In this document: positions 33,939-41,652 of the stretch, in pieces | Layout of the letters: every line of letters starts with the position of its first letter | Numbering within the stretch: position 1 is the stretch's first letter | From: Pseudonocardia oceani | Lineage (GTDB): Bacteria > Actinomycetota > Actinomycetes > Mycobacteriales > Pseudonocardiaceae | Length of the DNA stretch: 64,000 bases | Direction: 5' to 3' | NCBI RefSeq assembly: GCF_019263585.2 | Contig: NZ_JADQDF010000001.1 | Location: 4,660,501 to 4,724,500, forward strand | The notes under the pieces: model-generated | What the model was told of the DNA's origin: nothing | The model's database searches: none | Seen by the model: the letters and a program-made list of their open reading frames with translations, nothing else | Made by a program: the position numbers and the translations under genes

Positions 33939-34711
33939 TGCTGGAAGCAGGTCAGGGCGAGCCGCTGGTCCTCATGGCCGGCACCAGCGGGCACCTGGAG
34001 GCATACGCCCGCAACATCGCCGCGTTCGCCGAGCACTTCCGCGTCATCGCCTACGACTACCCCGGCCACGGCTACACCACGCCGGCCACCGCCGACCTCG
34101 AGCTGCCCGACTACGTCGCGCACCTGCGCGGGCTGCTCGACGTCCTCGGGGTGGACCGGGCGCACCTGTCGGGCGAGTCCCTGGGCGGCTGGGTCGCGGC
34201 GAAGTTCGCCGCCGAGTTCCCCGGGCGGGTCGGCCGGATCGTGCTGAACACGCCGGGCGGCACCATGGCCACCCCCGAGGTGATGGAGCGCATCCGCACC
34301 CTGAGCCAGGCCGCCGCGGACGACCCGAGCCCCGAGCGGATCCGGGCCCGGCTGGAGTGGCTGATGGCCGACCCGGCGTCGGTCACCGACGAGCTCGTCG
34401 ACATCCGGCGCACGATCTACGCCCAGCCCGGTTTCGCCACCTCGATGCGGCACCTGCTGTGCCTGCAGGACCCGGAGATCCGCCGGCGCAACCTGCTCAC
34501 CGGCGCCGAGCTCGCGGCGATCACCGGGCCGGCGCTGGTGATCTGGACCAGCGACGACCCGTCCGGTCCCGCCGCGGCCGGACAGGCGATGGCCGAGAGG
34601 ATGCCCGACGCCCGCTTCGAGGTGATCAAGGACGCCGGGCACTGGCCGCAATGGGAACAGGCGCAGACGTTTAACGCCTTGGCGCTCGAGTTCCTCACCG
34701 GGACCCGGTGA
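33938..34711 (+). CDS. mhpC: MhpC-like hydrolase, 5'-truncated second copy
   Basis: 257 residues from GTG 33938, starting at LEAGQGEPLVLMAGTSGHLEAYARN, which corresponds to about codon 27 of the copy at 13.9 kb. The oxyanion region, nucleophile elbow SGESLGG, VIWTSDDPSG and GHWPQWEQ are all intact. It lacks roughly 26 N-terminal residues and any evident ribosome site, so expression is doubtful although the catalytic core is complete. Its 5' end is the duplication junction with the truncated LLM gene. Confidence 0.7.
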   Translation: MLEAGQGEPLVLMAGTSGHLEAYARNIAAFAEHFRVIAYDYPGHGYTTPATADLELPDYVAHLRGLLDVLGVDRAHLSGESLGGWVAAKFAAEFPGRVGRIVLNTPGGTMATPEVMERIRTLSQAAADDPSPERIRARLEWLMADPASVTDELVDIRRTIYAQPGFATSMRHLLCLQDPEIRRRNLLTGAELAAITGPALVIWTSDDPSGPAAAGQAMAERMPDARFEVIKDAGHWPQWEQAQTFNALALEFLTGTR

Positions 34712-34800
34712 TGGCGCTGTTCGCGGTCGTGTGGCGCTACGCCGAGGACGTCGCGCTGGTCGACGAGACACCCGCAGCGCCCCCCGACGCGCCCGCCGCT
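34711..34800 (+). pseudogene. YciI-like gene, N-terminal fragment
   Basis: The ATG at 34711 overlaps the mhpC stop (TGATG). The frame reads MALFAVVWRYAEDVALVDET, clearly the N-terminus of the YciI-like proteins at 31.5 and 55.7 kb, then loses similarity and runs into the 3' end of the opposing LLM gene. It is a third, truncated family member. Confidence 0.7.
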
Positions 34801-35891
34801 CAGTCGAGGGTGAGGCTCTTCAACGCCGGAATGACCTCCTTGTCGTACAGCTCGTAGGACCGCAGCGTCTGTTCGCGGGTGAGCGTGCCGAACGACCCCC
34901 AGAAGATGATGTTCCCGCAGTGCATCGTCCTGGCCTGCTCCACGAGCTGGTCGCGCACCGTCTCCGGGGAACCGACGCAGATGATCCCGGCGTCGATGAG
35001 GTCCTGCCAGCTGATCGGCCCCGACACGAACGGCCGGAAGAACGACGAGTAGTACTCGTATCCGGCCGGCACGTTGTCCAGGTCGTCGAAGATGGCGTGT
35101 TCCTTGAACAGCGAGAACAGATGGCTCAAGGCGGGCTCGGCGATCTCCCTGGCCTCTTCGTCGGTGTCGGCGATCAAGACATTGCGCATCACCGCCACCT
35201 GGTCGGCGCTGGTGGAGTTCCCGGCCTCGGCGGCCGCGGCGCGGTAGCGGTCGAGCATGTCCTTGGTGTCCGCTGTCGGCAGGAAGGTGTTGCCCATCTT
35301 GTAGCCCTTGCGGCCCGCCCACTCGACGGTCGCCGGACTCAGTGCGGTGATCCACACCGGCGGGTTGGGCTGCTGCAGCGGACGTGGCCAGATCGTCACG
35401 TCGTCGTAGTTCCAGAACCGGCCGTGGTGGCTGAACACCGGGTTGTGCCAGGCGGTGTGGATGAGTTCCATGCCCTCTTCGAACCGCGGGCGGGTGTCCT
35501 CCATCGGAATGCCCTGGCGTAGGAACTCCTGCTCGTCGACGCCGCGACCCAACCCGACCTCGAGGCGCCCACCGGTGAGGTAGTCGAGCATGGCGGCTTC
35601 CTCGGCGAGCCGGCGCGGGTCGTGGAACGGGACGATGTTGGCCATGACGCCCAGGCGGATCCGTTTCGTCAGCCTGGCCACCGTCGCCACCAGGAGGTTG
35701 GGGGACGGGCTCACGTTGTAGGCGGTGAAGTGGTGCTCGCTGAAGAAGATGCCGTCGAACGCCTGCTCGTCGGCGCGCAGCCACGACTCGAGGTGCCAGT
35801 CGTACAACTCTGCGCACTTCGCCGGGTCGAACATCTCGGGCCGTGGGTCGTGCGGGTAGTTGAAGATGTCGAAGATCCACGTCTTGACCAT
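34800..35891 (-). CDS. Luciferase-like flavin monooxygenase (LLM)
   Basis: 363 residues. KTWIFDIFNYPHDPRPEMFDP opens the protein, and FDGIFFSEHHFTAYNVSPSPNLLVATVARLTKRIRLGVMANIVPFHDPRRLAEEAAMLDYLTGGRLEVGLGRGVDEQEF is the classic luciferase-like core. IICVGSPETVRDQLVEQ near the end is the usual C-terminal loop. Predicted use of reduced FMN and O2; substrate unknown. It is transcribed leftwards, 65 bases after another LLM gene, from which it differs strongly. Neither has a counterpart beside copy A. Intact. Confidence 0.9.
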   Translation of the reverse strand: MVKTWIFDIFNYPHDPRPEMFDPAKCAELYDWHLESWLRADEQAFDGIFFSEHHFTAYNVSPSPNLLVATVARLTKRIRLGVMANIVPFHDPRRLAEEAAMLDYLTGGRLEVGLGRGVDEQEFLRQGIPMEDTRPRFEEGMELIHTAWHNPVFSHHGRFWNYDDVTIWPRPLQQPNPPVWITALSPATVEWAGRKGYKMGNTFLPTADTKDMLDRYRAAAAEAGNSTSADQVAVMRNVLIADTDEEAREIAEPALSHLFSLFKEHAIFDDLDNVPAGYEYYSSFFRPFVSGPISWQDLIDAGIICVGSPETVRDQLVEQARTMHCGNIIFWGSFGTLTREQTLRSYELYDKEVIPALKSLTLD

Positions 35892-35955
35892 TCGTGTCCT
35901 CCAGGGCGCGCCGGGTGGGCCGCCTGGCGGCCGACCCGAGGGTGGGGAGCGTCGA

Positions 35956-36930
35956 TCAGGCGTGGACCGCGGCGGCGAAGGCCTCGAGCTCGTGCGGGAT
36001 GTCCGGGCCTGCCGGCTGGTAGGCGATCTCGGTGCATCCGCCCGCCTCCAGCTTGGCGAGCTTGTCCCGCCACTGGGACGCCGACAGCGCCAGCCCGCCC
36101 TTGACCATCAGGTCGCCGGTGACGAACGGTCGGTCGCGCTCGTTCACCGCGACCAGGTGCCGGTCGTGCAGGGCCAGGTGGCGCTTCTCGGCAGGCACGT
36201 CGTCGTAGGCCGCAGCCCACTCGCGGCCCCGCTCCGGCATCAGCTCGTCGATCGCGCCGTGCTCGACCGCCCAGTGCAGTACGACGCTCAGGCCGTGGCC
36301 CGCGGCGTCGACCACCCGCTGCGACCCGGGGTCCTCGCCGTCGTCGAGCACCGTCCCGAAGTCGAGGATGACGCTCGAGGCGAAGTCCGGGTTCGGCACC
36401 AGGATGGTGAGCACCTCGGCGCCGAGATCGCGGGTGACCCCGTAGCCCTTCGGCCCATTGGCGGCGATCACCCAGGAGACCTCGATCGGCCGGGCCGGGG
36501 CGTAGCGGTCGTTCGGCGCCAGCATCGTCATGATGCCGCCGTCCCACTCCACCTCCTCACCGCGCAGCAGAGCCTGCACGATGAGCACGTACTCCTTGAC
36601 CTTCGCCCAGGGGATGGGCCGCTTGCCCATGGAGAGCCGCCCGGTGAACCCGGAGCCGACGCCGACCATCGTCCGGTCCGGACCGGCCACCGAGGCCAGG
36701 GTCCCGATCGCCGAGGCCGTCACCATCGGGTGCCGCAGGCTCGGGATCAGCACGCCCGGCCCGAGCACGATCCGCTCCGTGCGATCCGCGGCCCGACAGA
36801 GCTGGACCCAGACGTCCGGATAGAGCGCGGGCGAGTCGTAGAAGAATGCCCGCTCGTAGCCCAACGTTTCTGCGATTCGGGCGTGCTCGTGGCTGTCCAG
36901 CGAGGTCGCGAACGCGCATGAGATCTTCAC
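35956..36930 (-). CDS. Luciferase-like oxidoreductase (possibly F420- or FMN-dependent)
   Basis: 324 residues from GTG 36930 behind GGAGG; the ATG at 36951 is less well placed. It has KISCAFATSLDSHEHARIAETLGYERAFFYDSPALYPDVW, TERIVLGPGVLIPSLRHPMVTASAIGTLASVAGPDRTMVGVGSGFTGRLSMG, VSWVIAANGPKGYGVTRDLGAEVLT and DKLAKLEAGGCTEIAYQP. The plan is close to F420-dependent methylene-H4MPT-reductase-like LLMs, so the cofactor may be F420 rather than FMN. It is the first gene of a two-gene leftward unit whose upstream region holds the TGTCCG palindrome at 37061-37077. Confidence 0.85.
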   Translation of the reverse strand: MKISCAFATSLDSHEHARIAETLGYERAFFYDSPALYPDVWVQLCRAADRTERIVLGPGVLIPSLRHPMVTASAIGTLASVAGPDRTMVGVGSGFTGRLSMGKRPIPWAKVKEYVLIVQALLRGEEVEWDGGIMTMLAPNDRYAPARPIEVSWVIAANGPKGYGVTRDLGAEVLTILVPNPDFASSVILDFGTVLDDGEDPGSQRVVDAAGHGLSVVLHWAVEHGAIDELMPERGREWAAAYDDVPAEKRHLALHDRHLVAVNERDRPFVTGDLMVKGGLALSASQWRDKLAKLEAGGCTEIAYQPAGPDIPHELEAFAAAVHA

Positions 36931-37060
36931 GCAGAGCCTCCAGATCGGCATCTCGGGTCATTCGGAGGACGAGGTCGAGCGCTCCGGAACCGGCACGGCC
37001 ACGTGCCGCGGAGCGAGCTCGAAGTCCTTCGTGACGCTAACTCGATCCGACCCGAACGAG

Positions 37061-37077
37061 TGTCCGATCGCCGGACA
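37061..37077. promoter_or_regulatory. TGTCCG-N5-CGGACA palindrome before the LLM pair
   Basis: TGTCCGATCGCCGGACA lies 131 bases before the LLM start at 36930. It has the same half sites and spacer length as the palindrome before ribBA (10788-10804) and shares the half site CGGACA with the four 17-mers. Confidence 0.5.
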
Positions 37078-37084
37078 TCGGCGA

Positions 37085-37534
37085 TCAGACGTGCACGACG
37101 ACGAACTCGCCGTCCCTGGTCACCGGGTAGGTCTCGGCCGAGTACGGGCCCCGCCCCCGGCCGGCCGGTTCGGCGCCGCAGGCCAGTAGATCCGCGCCGG
37201 GCTCGACGCCCACCTGGTAGCTGCGCACGCGGGCCCGCACCGGGTCCACCCACGACCGCCCGGTGCGGATGTCGAACTCCCACTGGTGCCAGGGGCACCG
37301 GAGGAACTCGCCGCGCCGCTCGTAGGTGTACCGGCCCGGCGCGGGCGAGCTGACGAAGCCGGAGAGCACGCCCTCGCACAGCGGACCGCCGGCATGCGGG
37401 CAGGCGTTGCGCAGGGCGAAGTAGCTGCCGCCGACGTTGAACACCCCGACCGACCGGCCGGCGACGTCGACGATCTTGCGGCCGCCCGGTGGGATCTCCG
37501 TCGCGGTCGCCACCACGTACGCCCTGGCCGTCAC
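37085..37534 (-). CDS. Rieske-type [2Fe-2S] ferredoxin (copy B)
   Basis: 149 residues. VVATATEIPPGGRKIVDVAGRSVGVFNVGGSYFALRNACPHAGGPLCEG and FLRCPWHQWEFDIRTGRSW supply the Cys-X-His and Cys-X2-His ligands. About 30 extra residues (GVEPGADLLACGAEPAGRG) precede the last strand. In this gene order it probably donates electrons to an oxygenase, but no Rieske oxygenase large subunit is in the window; an alternative is a role tied to the amidohydrolases. GTG 37534 overlaps the amidohydrolase 1 stop. It is the last gene of the leftward copy B operon. Confidence 0.88.
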   Translation of the reverse strand: MTARAYVVATATEIPPGGRKIVDVAGRSVGVFNVGGSYFALRNACPHAGGPLCEGVLSGFVSSPAPGRYTYERRGEFLRCPWHQWEFDIRTGRSWVDPVRARVRSYQVGVEPGADLLACGAEPAGRGRGPYSAETYPVTRDGEFVVVHV

Positions 37535-38598
37535 GGGGTGAACCGGTACTGGGCGCTGGCGTTGTCGAACATGATCCGTTGGTGCAGGTCGGCCGGCACC
37601 CTGGTCTGGAACGCGCGGTGCGGGTTGTCGAAGTCCCAGTGCGGATAGTCGGTGGAGAACATCAGGACGTCCTGGCCGATGTCGCGGATCAGCGGGACGA
37701 GGTCGGCGGGACGCTCGGGCTCCTCCATCGGCTGGGTGGTGATCCGGATCCGATCGCGCAGGTAGTGCGAGGGCGGGTGTTCGAGGTCGGGCACCTCGTC
37801 GCGCAGCCGGTGGTGCAGCGCGTCGAGCCGGTGGCCCAGGGCCGGCACCCAGGCGAAGCCGCCCTCCATGAGTACGACGCGCAGGTCGGGGAACCGGTCG
37901 AAGACCCCCTCCATGATCAGGCTGATCACCTGGGCCTGGAACGCGACGGCCAGCGAGGTGTGGTCCTCGATGTAGTAGGACGGCCAGCCCGCCGCGGTGA
38001 CGGGGCCAGGGGTGGTGGACGCCGCGTGGATCCCCACCGGCAACCCGGCCCGCGTGGCCGCCTCGTAGATCGGCCAGTAGTGCCGCTTGCCCAGCGGCTG
38101 CTGAGTGCGCGGGAACAGCAGCACCTGAACGAATCCGGGGTGCGTGGCGGCCCGGTCGATCTCCGCGGCGGCGAGGCCGGGGGACTCGAACGGCACCGTG
38201 ATCGAGGCCCGCAGGCGGGCGTCGCGCTCCAGCCAGTGCTCGACCTGCCAGTCGTTGACCGCCGCGGCCAGCGCGGCCCCGTAGGCGTCGTAGCGCTGCT
38301 CGGACGCCCGGTAGAGGCAGTTCAATACCGCGTAGTCCACGCCGTAGGCGTCCAGCAGCTGCGCACGCATGAAGTCCAGGTCCGAGCCGGGCAGGCCGCC
38401 CGACGGTGGCCAGGCGTCGTGCCGGCTGGCGAACCGCGCGGCCTTGGGATAGGCGTAGCCCTTGGCGAACGGCGAGAACGTGCGCGATCCGACCAGCTCG
38501 AGGTGCCGGTGCCAGCGGGCCGGGAGGTAGGGGAGCAGCGCGGCGTCCGAGGACACCGCGTTGTGCACGTCGCAGTCGATCAACCCGTTGGTGCGCAT
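37531..38598 (-). CDS. Amidohydrolase-2 family protein 1 (copy B)
   Basis: 355 residues. LIDCDVHNAVSSDAALLPYLPARWHRHLEL carries the first metal motif (DCDVH). VLNCLYRASEQRYDAYGAALAAAVNDWQVEHWLERD, IYEAATRAGLPVGIHAAST (His) and DVLMFSTDYPHWDFDNPHRAF (terminal Asp) complete the TIM-barrel set. The family (ACMSD-like) includes decarboxylases, hydrolases and hydratases acting on ring-derived acids. Amidohydrolase 2 immediately upstream overlaps it by 19 bases and resembles it, suggesting a heteromer or consecutive steps. ATG 38598 follows GGAGG. Intact. Confidence 0.88.
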   Translation of the reverse strand: MRTNGLIDCDVHNAVSSDAALLPYLPARWHRHLELVGSRTFSPFAKGYAYPKAARFASRHDAWPPSGGLPGSDLDFMRAQLLDAYGVDYAVLNCLYRASEQRYDAYGAALAAAVNDWQVEHWLERDARLRASITVPFESPGLAAAEIDRAATHPGFVQVLLFPRTQQPLGKRHYWPIYEAATRAGLPVGIHAASTTPGPVTAAGWPSYYIEDHTSLAVAFQAQVISLIMEGVFDRFPDLRVVLMEGGFAWVPALGHRLDALHHRLRDEVPDLEHPPSHYLRDRIRITTQPMEEPERPADLVPLIRDIGQDVLMFSTDYPHWDFDNPHRAFQTRVPADLHQRIMFDNASAQYRFTP

Positions 38599-39662
38599 GA
38601 GGTGGCCTCCTCGGGCAGCCCGTAGAGGCGGGCCGCGTTGCCGTGCAGCACCTGCGCCCGCTCGGCGGGGGACAGGTGCCCCAGCAGCGTGCCCGGCCCG
38701 TCGCCGTGATGCCAGTGCGGATAGTCGCTCGCGTGCAGGAGCATCTCGGCGGACCCGATCTGCGTCAGGAACCGGTCGATCCACTCCGGGGTCGGGTCGG
38801 GCGGGCCGTCGAAGGGAGCCACGGTGAGCAGCACGTGCTCCCGGATGAGCTGCGACGGCGGCCGGTCCACCCACGGCACCTCCCGGCGCAGCGCCTTCCA
38901 GTTCTTGTCGAAGCGCCACATCAGCGAGGGCAGCCACGTCACCCCGCTCTCGAGCAGCACCACCCGCAGCCCCTGGTGCGCCGCGAAGACGCCCTCGGAC
39001 ACCAGGCTGGTCAGCTGCGACTGCAGGGTCAGCGCCGCGCCGGCGTAGTCCTCGATGTAGTGCGAGGACCAGCCGACCGGCGAGAGCGCGTTCGCCCCGG
39101 CCACCCCAGGGTGGATCGCGACGGCCATCCCCGCCGCCTCGGCGGCGGCGTAGATCGGCCAGTGCGCCCGCTGACCGAGCGGTACCTGGGTCGAGGCGAG
39201 CAGCAGGACCTGGACGAAACCGGGGTTGTCCGCCCTCCGGCGGACCTCCTCCGCCGCCGTACGCGGATCGTGCGGCGAGACCACGACGGAGGCCCGGAAG
39301 CGCGGGTCGGCGGCCAGCCAGGTCGCGGCCTGCCAGTCGTTGAGGGCGCCGGCCAGCGCCGTCGACCAGTCGGCGTTGTGCAGGGCCTGCACCGCGTAGA
39401 GGCAGTTGAGGATCGCGTGCCCGGCACCGGGGCCGTCGAGGACGTGGGCGCGCACCGTGTCCGGATCGGACCCCGGCAGGCCGGCGCCACGCCGCGCCTC
39501 GGGCCGGGCCGACAGCGGCATCCCCGCCGGGTAGAACGCGGGATCGAAACCGTCGACGCCGCTCTCCACGCAGTAGTCCACCCAGCGGTCGGCGAGGAAG
39601 GGGAACAGCGCCGACAGGTCGGGGACCGCGTTGTGCACGTCGCAGTCCACGAATCCGGTCAT
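38580..39662 (-). CDS. Amidohydrolase-2 family protein 2 (copy B)
   Basis: 360 residues. VDCDVHNAVPDLSALFPFLADRWVDYCVE (metal motif), GAGHAILNCLYAVQALHNADWSTALAGALNDWQAATWLAADPRF, AAEAAGMAVAIHPGVAGAN (His), VVLLESGVTWLPSLMWRFDKNWKALRREVPW and MLLHASDYPHWHHGD. It is a paralogue of amidohydrolase 1 with the same overall layout. Both are encoded between CoA-ester genes and the ferredoxin, so a ring-opening hydrolysis or decarboxylation of a CoA-pathway intermediate is inferred. The copy A version differs by one frameshift. Confidence 0.88.
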   Translation of the reverse strand: MTGFVDCDVHNAVPDLSALFPFLADRWVDYCVESGVDGFDPAFYPAGMPLSARPEARRGAGLPGSDPDTVRAHVLDGPGAGHAILNCLYAVQALHNADWSTALAGALNDWQAATWLAADPRFRASVVVSPHDPRTAAEEVRRRADNPGFVQVLLLASTQVPLGQRAHWPIYAAAEAAGMAVAIHPGVAGANALSPVGWSSHYIEDYAGAALTLQSQLTSLVSEGVFAAHQGLRVVLLESGVTWLPSLMWRFDKNWKALRREVPWVDRPPSQLIREHVLLTVAPFDGPPDPTPEWIDRFLTQIGSAEMLLHASDYPHWHHGDGPGTLLGHLSPAERAQVLHGNAARLYGLPEEATSCAPTG

Positions 39663-39676
39663 GGTGCACCTCCGTG

Positions 39677-40426
39677 TCAGGTCGCGGACGCCTTCGCCCG
39701 CCTGCGGAACGACCACATCTGCGGGCCGCGCTCGATCTCGAGCCCCACGTCCCACGACGTCGCGGGCGGCCCGGCCTCGCGACGGAAGGAGGCGGTCATC
39801 CGCCGGGCCAGCGCCGGATCCTTGCCGAGGCGGGCGGCGACCTGCAGCGCCGTCGCCTCGACATCGGCGTCGTCGACCGCCTGCCACGCGAGCCCGAGGG
39901 CGGCCGCCCGCTCGCCGTCGATCTCGTGGCCGAACAGCCCGACCGCCGCGGCGGCGTCCCGTCCCGCCGCCCGGCTGAGCAGCGTGAAGTGCCCGCCGCC
40001 GGGATGCACCCCGATGCGCAGGAAGCCCGAGATCAGGCGCGCATCGCGGGCGACGATGCGCAGGTCGGTGGCCAGGGCGAGGTTGAGCCCCGCGCCGACC
40101 GCGGCCCCGCGCACCGCGGCGATCGTCGCCGTCCGGCACCGGCCGACGCGCAGGAACGAGCCGTAGAGGGCGTCGATGTCGCGTTGCGCCTCGTCGTCCA
40201 GCGGGTCGTGGGCGGCCTCGCCCAGCACCCCGAGGTGCGCGCCGGCGCAGAACGACCCACCGGAACCGCGCACCACGGCCGCACCGACGTCGTCACGGGC
40301 GTCGATCTCGTCGAAGGCCGCCTCCAGTTCGCCAGCCATCTCCACGGTCAGCGCGTTGCGGCGCTCCGGTGCGGCGAGGGTGACGACGGCGATCCCGTCG
40401 CTGATTCCCCAGCGGACCTCGGTCAT
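39677..40426 (-). CDS. Enoyl-CoA hydratase/isomerase family protein (copy B)
   Basis: 249 residues of the crotonase fold. EVRWGISDGIAVVTLAAPERRNALTVEM, GSGGSFCAGAHLGVLGEAA and IAAVRGAAVGAGLNLALATDLRIVARDARLISGFLRIGVHPGGGHF. As in copy A the usual catalytic Glu pair is not obvious. The N-terminus lacks the repeat expansion seen in copy A. ATG 40426 overlaps the CoA-transferase 1 stop. Acts in beta-oxidation-like steps (inference). Confidence 0.87.
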   Translation of the reverse strand: MTEVRWGISDGIAVVTLAAPERRNALTVEMAGELEAAFDEIDARDDVGAAVVRGSGGSFCAGAHLGVLGEAAHDPLDDEAQRDIDALYGSFLRVGRCRTATIAAVRGAAVGAGLNLALATDLRIVARDARLISGFLRIGVHPGGGHFTLLSRAAGRDAAAAVGLFGHEIDGERAAALGLAWQAVDDADVEATALQVAARLGKDPALARRMTASFRREAGPPATSWDVGLEIERGPQMWSFRRRAKASAT

Positions 40427-41652
40427 GACCTGTTCTCCTTCTCGACGACGACGACGACGCCCGCCTCGGCGAGCGCGGCGATCTCCTCCGGGCCGTACCC
40501 GAGCTCGGCGAGCACCTCGCCGCCGTGCTGGCCCAGCCGTGGCGCCGGGCGCGGCCGGTCCGGATGCGACCCGTCGAACGAGATCGGGAACCGGGCCAGC
40601 CGCAGCCGGCCCTCGGAGGGATGCTCGACCTGCTCGAAGAGCCCGGCCGCAGCCAGGTGCTCGTCGGTGAAGAGGTCGGGCACCGAGTGCACCGGCGCCG
40701 CCGGGATCTCCGCCCCGCTCAGCACGGCGAGCCACTCGGCGCTCGGCCGGGCCAGCAGCTCCTTCTCGACCAGCTGGTAGAGCTCGTCGATGTTGCGGGT
40801 CCGCTCGGTGATCGTCCGGTACCGCGGTTCGGTCGCCAGGTCGGGCCGTCCGATCAACGCGAAGAACGTGCGCCACTGCGCGTCGGTGTAGACCATGACG
40901 CTCAGGTAGCCGTCGGCGGTCCGGTACGGCTTGCGGTACGGCGAGGCCGTCCGGGCGTACCCGGCCGCGCCGCGGGGCGGATCGAAGACGTAGCCGCCCT
41001 GCTGGTCCAGCAGCGTGAAGGTGACCATCGACTCGAGCATCGGGACTTCGATCTCCTGGCCACGGCCGGTGCGTCCCCTGGCGAAGAGCGCCGCGCTGAT
41101 CGCGCTGACCGCGAGCAACCCCACCGCCTTGTCGGCCACCGGCGAACGCACGTACGCGGGCTCGTCCGCCGTGCCCTGCACTGCGGCCAGCCCGCAGCTC
41201 GCCTGGATCACGTCGTCGTAGGCGGCCCGGTCCCGGTACGGGCCCTCCTTGCCGTAGCCGCGCAGCGCGCAGTAGATCGCCGCGGGGTTCACCGCGGCGA
41301 TCTCGTCGTAGCCGATGCCCAGCCGGCGTGCTGCCTCCGGGCGCACGTTGTGCACGACGACGTCGGCGGTGGCCACGAGGCGCAGCAGCACCTCACGGCC
41401 GGCCGGCGCCTTCAGGTCCAGCGCGACGCTGCGCTTGCCCTGGTTCGCGTTGAGGAACACCGGGCCCATCCCGGCGCCGCGATCGTCGCCGATGTAACGG
41501 ACCACGTCCCCGGCGGGCGTCTCGACCTTGACCACCTCGGCACCCATCTGGGCCAGCAGCAACGTGCAGTACGGGCCCATGAACGTCGAGGTGAGGTCGA
41601 CGACCGTGATCCCGTCGAGGGGACCTGCGTGCGGCGCCGTCACAGGATCCAC
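40423..41652 (-). CDS. Family III CoA-transferase 1 (copy B)
   Basis: 409 residues: GITVVDLTSTFMGPYCTLLLAQMGAEVVKVETP, NQGKRSVALDLKAPAGREVL, and AAYDDVIQASCGLAAVQG with the likely catalytic Asp. It has the same order and overlaps as copy A, with many synonymous differences, so the duplication is not very recent. Predicted CoA transfer onto a carboxylic acid intermediate. Confidence 0.92.
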   Translation of the reverse strand: MDPVTAPHAGPLDGITVVDLTSTFMGPYCTLLLAQMGAEVVKVETPAGDVVRYIGDDRGAGMGPVFLNANQGKRSVALDLKAPAGREVLLRLVATADVVVHNVRPEAARRLGIGYDEIAAVNPAAIYCALRGYGKEGPYRDRAAYDDVIQASCGLAAVQGTADEPAYVRSPVADKAVGLLAVSAISAALFARGRTGRGQEIEVPMLESMVTFTLLDQQGGYVFDPPRGAAGYARTASPYRKPYRTADGYLSVMVYTDAQWRTFFALIGRPDLATEPRYRTITERTRNIDELYQLVEKELLARPSAEWLAVLSGAEIPAAPVHSVPDLFTDEHLAAAGLFEQVEHPSEGRLRLARFPISFDGSHPDRPRPAPRLGQHGGEVLAELGYGPEEIAALAEAGVVVVVEKENRS

